Source: Gammaproteobacteria bacterium | GTDB lineage: Bacteria; Pseudomonadota; Gammaproteobacteria; Chromatiales; Chromatiaceae | Direction of reading: 5' to 3' | NCBI GenBank assembly: GCA_020445255.1 | Contig: JAGRGY010000007.1 | Location: 1 to 57,965 of the forward strand | DNA length: 57,965 nucleotides | Shown: in pieces, positions 55,935-57,965 of the stretch | How positions within the stretch are numbered: the stretch's first letter is position 1 | How the letters are laid out: every line of letters begins with the position of its first letter | Notes under the pieces: generated by a model | Told to the model about the DNA's origin: nothing | Database searches by the model: none | The model's input: the letters and a program-made list of their open reading frames with translations, nothing else | Program-made: the position numbers and the translations under genes

Positions 55935-56245
55935 GCACGACCAGCAGCCCCGTCGTGGTCAATATCCTCGGCAAGGAATACCGCATCGGCTGTGAACCCG
56001 GCACCGAAGACCAGCTGCTGAGCGCAGCGCGGTTTCTCGATTCGCGGATGCGCGAGGTGCGCGGGACCGGCAAGGTGATCGGCACCGACCGCATCGCTGT
56101 CATGGTCGCGCTGAATCTCGCCCATGAGCTGCTGCACGAGAAATCCGAACAGGATTCCGCCGCGAGCTCGGCCAACAAGCGCATCCGATCCTTGCGCGAG
56201 CGCATCGAAATCGCACTCAACGACTCGACCCAGCTGGAACTCTGA
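55931..56245 (+). CDS. zapA: Cell division protein ZapA
   Basis: A 104-residue FtsZ-associated protein that crosslinks FtsZ filaments. The ZapA head VVVNILGKEYRIGCEPGTE is followed by the helix with RFLDSRMREVRGTGKVIGTD and a C-terminal coiled coil. The GTG start at 55931 overlaps the preceding stop. 6S RNA follows directly, then fau, the order common in gammaproteobacteria. Its length is normal. Confidence 0.94.
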   Translation: MSTTSSPVVVNILGKEYRIGCEPGTEDQLLSAARFLDSRMREVRGTGKVIGTDRIAVMVALNLAHELLHEKSEQDSAASSANKRIRSLRERIEIALNDSTQLEL

Positions 56246-56270
56246 GCGGTTTGGGTTTAGCCTTTGCGTA

Positions 56271-56461
56271 GACATTCCCTGCGGTGTTCGACAGCTGGCC
56301 CGATGTTCCCTTGAGCCTATGCTTTATGCACCTCGGGACCTCGTTACGGACGCTGGTGTGCATGTCCGCCCCGTAGCGGAAAGCCTGAAGCACCGTTTCT
56401 GTCCCACTTGAACCTCACGGTTCAAGGATAACGGCACGCACCGACACAGGCGGGGAATGTC
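56271..56461 (+). ncRNA. ssrS: 6S RNA
   Basis: A small RNA that binds the sigma70 holoenzyme in stationary phase. The 191-base segment starts GACATTCCC and ends with the complement GGGGAATGTC, closing the long stem. Between them are the conserved segments CTGCGGTGTTCG, TTCCCTTGAGCC, CATGTCCG and CTTGAACC-TCAC-GGTTCAAGG, which align with E. coli 6S RNA. The place between zapA and fau is the classical one, and the two are normally processed from one transcript. The exact ends are estimated from the closing stem. Confidence 0.9.
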
Positions 56462-56475
56462 TCTTGTCCCACGTG

Positions 56476-57072
56476 ATGACCGACCAGCAGGCCCTCCGCC
56501 GACGCCTCAAGCAGCTGCGCCGCTCACTCCCTACCCGACAGGCAATTCAGGCACAGAACCGGGTGTTGCATCGCCTGCAGCGCCACACCTGGTTCAGGCG
56601 GGCGCAGCGCGTCGCCGGCTATGTCGGCAGCAACGGCGAGATCGATCCGATGCCGCTGCTCGCTCGCGTCGCCGGCCGCAACAAGCGGGTCTACCTGCCG
56701 GTGCTGCACCCGTTTCGCGAGGGTCGGCTGTGGTTCTGCGAATGGCGCCCCGGAGATCACCTGCATCCCAACCGGTTCGGCATCGCGGAACCGACGCGGC
56801 GCGGGGCGCACATGCGCCCGGCACGCGCCCTGGACCTGGTGATCGTCCCAATGCTCGGTTTCGACGAGGCCTGCAACCGCCTCGGCATGGGTGGCGGCTA
56901 CTACGACCGCACGTTCGCGTTTCGACTGCGACCGCAGCGCACGAGGCGTCCGCTGCTGCTGGGCGTCGCCTACGAGTTCCAGCGCGTCGAACGCCTGGAC
57001 CCACAGCGCTGGGACGTGGCGCTCGACGCCATCGTCACCGAGCGAAGACTCTACCGCCGGCCCGGTATCTGA
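56476..57072 (+). CDS. fau: 5-formyltetrahydrofolate cyclo-ligase
   Basis: A 198-residue enzyme (YgfA/MTHFS) that converts 5-formyl-tetrahydrofolate to 5,10-methenyl-tetrahydrofolate with ATP. Visible motifs are RLKQLRRSL at the N terminus, GYVGSNGEIDPMPL, LDLVIVPMLGFDEACNRLG and the family signature MGGGYYDRTFAF. The ATG at 56476 is used; TTG at 56464 and GTG at 56473 are alternatives, and none has a clear Shine-Dalgarno, as expected if the mRNA is processed from the 6S RNA precursor. A GTCGGG-CCTT-CCCGAC hairpin follows at 57095-57110. Confidence 0.95.
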   Translation: MTDQQALRRRLKQLRRSLPTRQAIQAQNRVLHRLQRHTWFRRAQRVAGYVGSNGEIDPMPLLARVAGRNKRVYLPVLHPFREGRLWFCEWRPGDHLHPNRFGIAEPTRRGAHMRPARALDLVIVPMLGFDEACNRLGMGGGYYDRTFAFRLRPQRTRRPLLLGVAYEFQRVERLDPQRWDVALDAIVTERRLYRRPGI

Positions 57073-57843
57073 ACGCAGGCAGGTAGGTGCGCTAGTCGGG
57101 CCTTCCCGACCCTGCATCGGCACGCGACGCGCCGGGGCCCACTGCGTCAGATCGCACGCTCGGGACCATGACCCGCACTGCGATGTCGGCGCGTGCATTC
57201 TGGACCAACGCGCGCGGCAGCCGCGACGCAGCCCGGGTCTCGTCTCGTCGACGCATTCGAACCGCGCACACCGGGTGTCGACAGCCCACAGTCATGCCTG
57301 TCCCGCGTCGTGCAGCGCAACCGATCCATGGCGCTGCACATCGAGCGTGCCTGGACAGGCGTCAACGCGATGCCCATCGATTCAGCTCCGACCGTCACGA
57401 TCGGATGCCTCGTTGAGCGGCGCGCATGACCGACGCCTCATCACGCAACAGGGCCGACCTCACGCGCCGCGGTTGCTGCCTCTCAGCGCCTGGTCGGCCA
57501 CGCGAAAAACGCGTTTCGCACGACGGGGATCGCGTCTGCGCACTTCTGCGGAGTGCGCGGATGGGGCGACCGCACGTCGTTTCTTGCGCCGGGACCGACG
57601 TTTCGAATCACAACTTCGCGGCATGCTACACAAGCGTCGCGAGTCGTTGCCGAACAGCATGTAGATACGTTTCGCAGCCTATACATCGCGTGAACACGTT
57701 TTCAGTGCGTGCCAAAAAATAGCGCACATGCTCTAAAGCCTTGAATGCAAACGTCGATACATGGGTGGGCAAACTAGTATTTTTGTTTTCCTTGTTTATA
57801 CTCAAACTGCAATCTATGGCAGCTGTTCAACCGGAGGGGGTAT
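57073..57843 (+). other. Long intergenic region before the histone-like gene
   Basis: These 771 bp contain no open frame I believe. The left part has a GTCGGG-N4-CCCGAC hairpin (57095-57110) that may weakly end the fau transcript. From about 57640 on, the DNA becomes AT-rich, and a TATACT -10-like element (57797-57802) lies 41 bp before the ATG at 57844, without a good -35. No RNA gene or repeat was recognised. Confidence 0.4.
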
Positions 57844-57965
57844 ATGGCAGTCAAGAAGAAGGCATCCGCCAAGAAGAAGGTCGCGGCCAAGAAGGCCGCG
57901 GTCAGTAGGAAGAAGGTCGCTGCAAAGAGGAAGGCGGCACCGAAGAAGAAGGCAGCACCGAAGAA
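57844..57965 (+). CDS. Lysine/alanine-rich histone-H1-like protein (partial)
   Basis: The ATG at 57844 follows a strong GGAGGGGG Shine-Dalgarno. The visible 40 residues, cut by the right edge, are almost only Lys, Ala, Val, Arg and Pro (start MAVKKKASAKKKVAAKK, then AAPKKKAAPK), with KKxA-type repeats. This composition is that of bacterial histone-H1-like or AlgP-type nucleoid proteins, which bind DNA without sequence preference. A low-complexity tail of another protein cannot be excluded because only the N terminus is seen. Confidence 0.75.
   Translation, partial: MAVKKKASAKKKVAAKKAAVSRKKVAAKRKAAPKKKAAPK

Noticed and set aside
57163..57722. Several short open frames between fau and the histone-like gene
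   Set aside because: They overlap on both strands, lack ribosome-binding sites and show no domain-like composition.

Overview
The window reads as chromosome of a high-GC, sulfur-oxidising gammaproteobacterium. The evidence is aprBA (dissimilatory APS reductase) at the left edge, a SoxK-like SoxXA-binding protein, two exported DsrE-like proteins, and the typical gammaproteobacterial blocks zapA-6S RNA-fau and ygfB-pepP-ubiH-ubiI. No rRNA, tRNA, insertion sequence, phage gene or CRISPR array is visible. Almost all of the DNA is coding, with many ATGA-type overlaps.

Left part (1-9757). aprBA runs off the left edge. It is followed by a thioredoxin-fold/HEAT protein, a helical unknown, a DUF423 membrane protein and an RlmK-type methyltransferase. 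Next is an orphan NtrC-type response regulator. Its downstream gene, an ECF sigma factor, has a textbook sigma54 control region: an 11-bp dyad, a perfect IHF consensus and a -24/-12 promoter. A TPR protein and the divergent polyamine genes speA and speE follow.

Middle part (9758-31817). A LolA-like periplasmic protein, an outer-membrane barrel and a 995-residue RND transporter with fused PAS and helix-turn-helix domains form an operon. Then come folA with a tiny acidic protein, thyA-lgt, a membrane-anchored unknown, an XRE regulator, rlmI, a YpfJ-type peptidase, a HerA/YjgR ATPase and several small exported proteins. At 25.8-30.3 kb an SSP411-type thioredoxin protein leads an operon with an ECF sigma factor, its membrane anti-sigma factor carrying a periplasmic DsrE-like domain, and two exported DsrE-like proteins. 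A second ECF/anti-sigma pair (zinc, DUF3379 type) follows directly.

Right part (31626-57965). There is a molybdopterin operon (PfkB kinase, moeA, moaD, moaE, zinc ribbon), the SoxK-like gene with a strong terminator, and a glycine-cleavage operon behind a tandem glycine riboswitch with tpx inserted between gcvPA and gcvPB. A probable surface-polysaccharide trio follows: a VanZ/O-antigen-ligase giant, a beta-helix protein and an AsnB-like protein. An iron(III) ABC uptake pair, the ubiquinone/pepP operon, a zapB-like gene, zapA, 6S RNA and fau complete the region, and a lysine-rich histone-H1-like gene is cut by the right edge.

The most distinctive content is regulatory. There are three ECF sigma factors, one of them probably under sigma54 control, one anti-sigma factor with a DsrE-like sensor domain, and a transporter that carries its own predicted sensory and DNA-binding domains.
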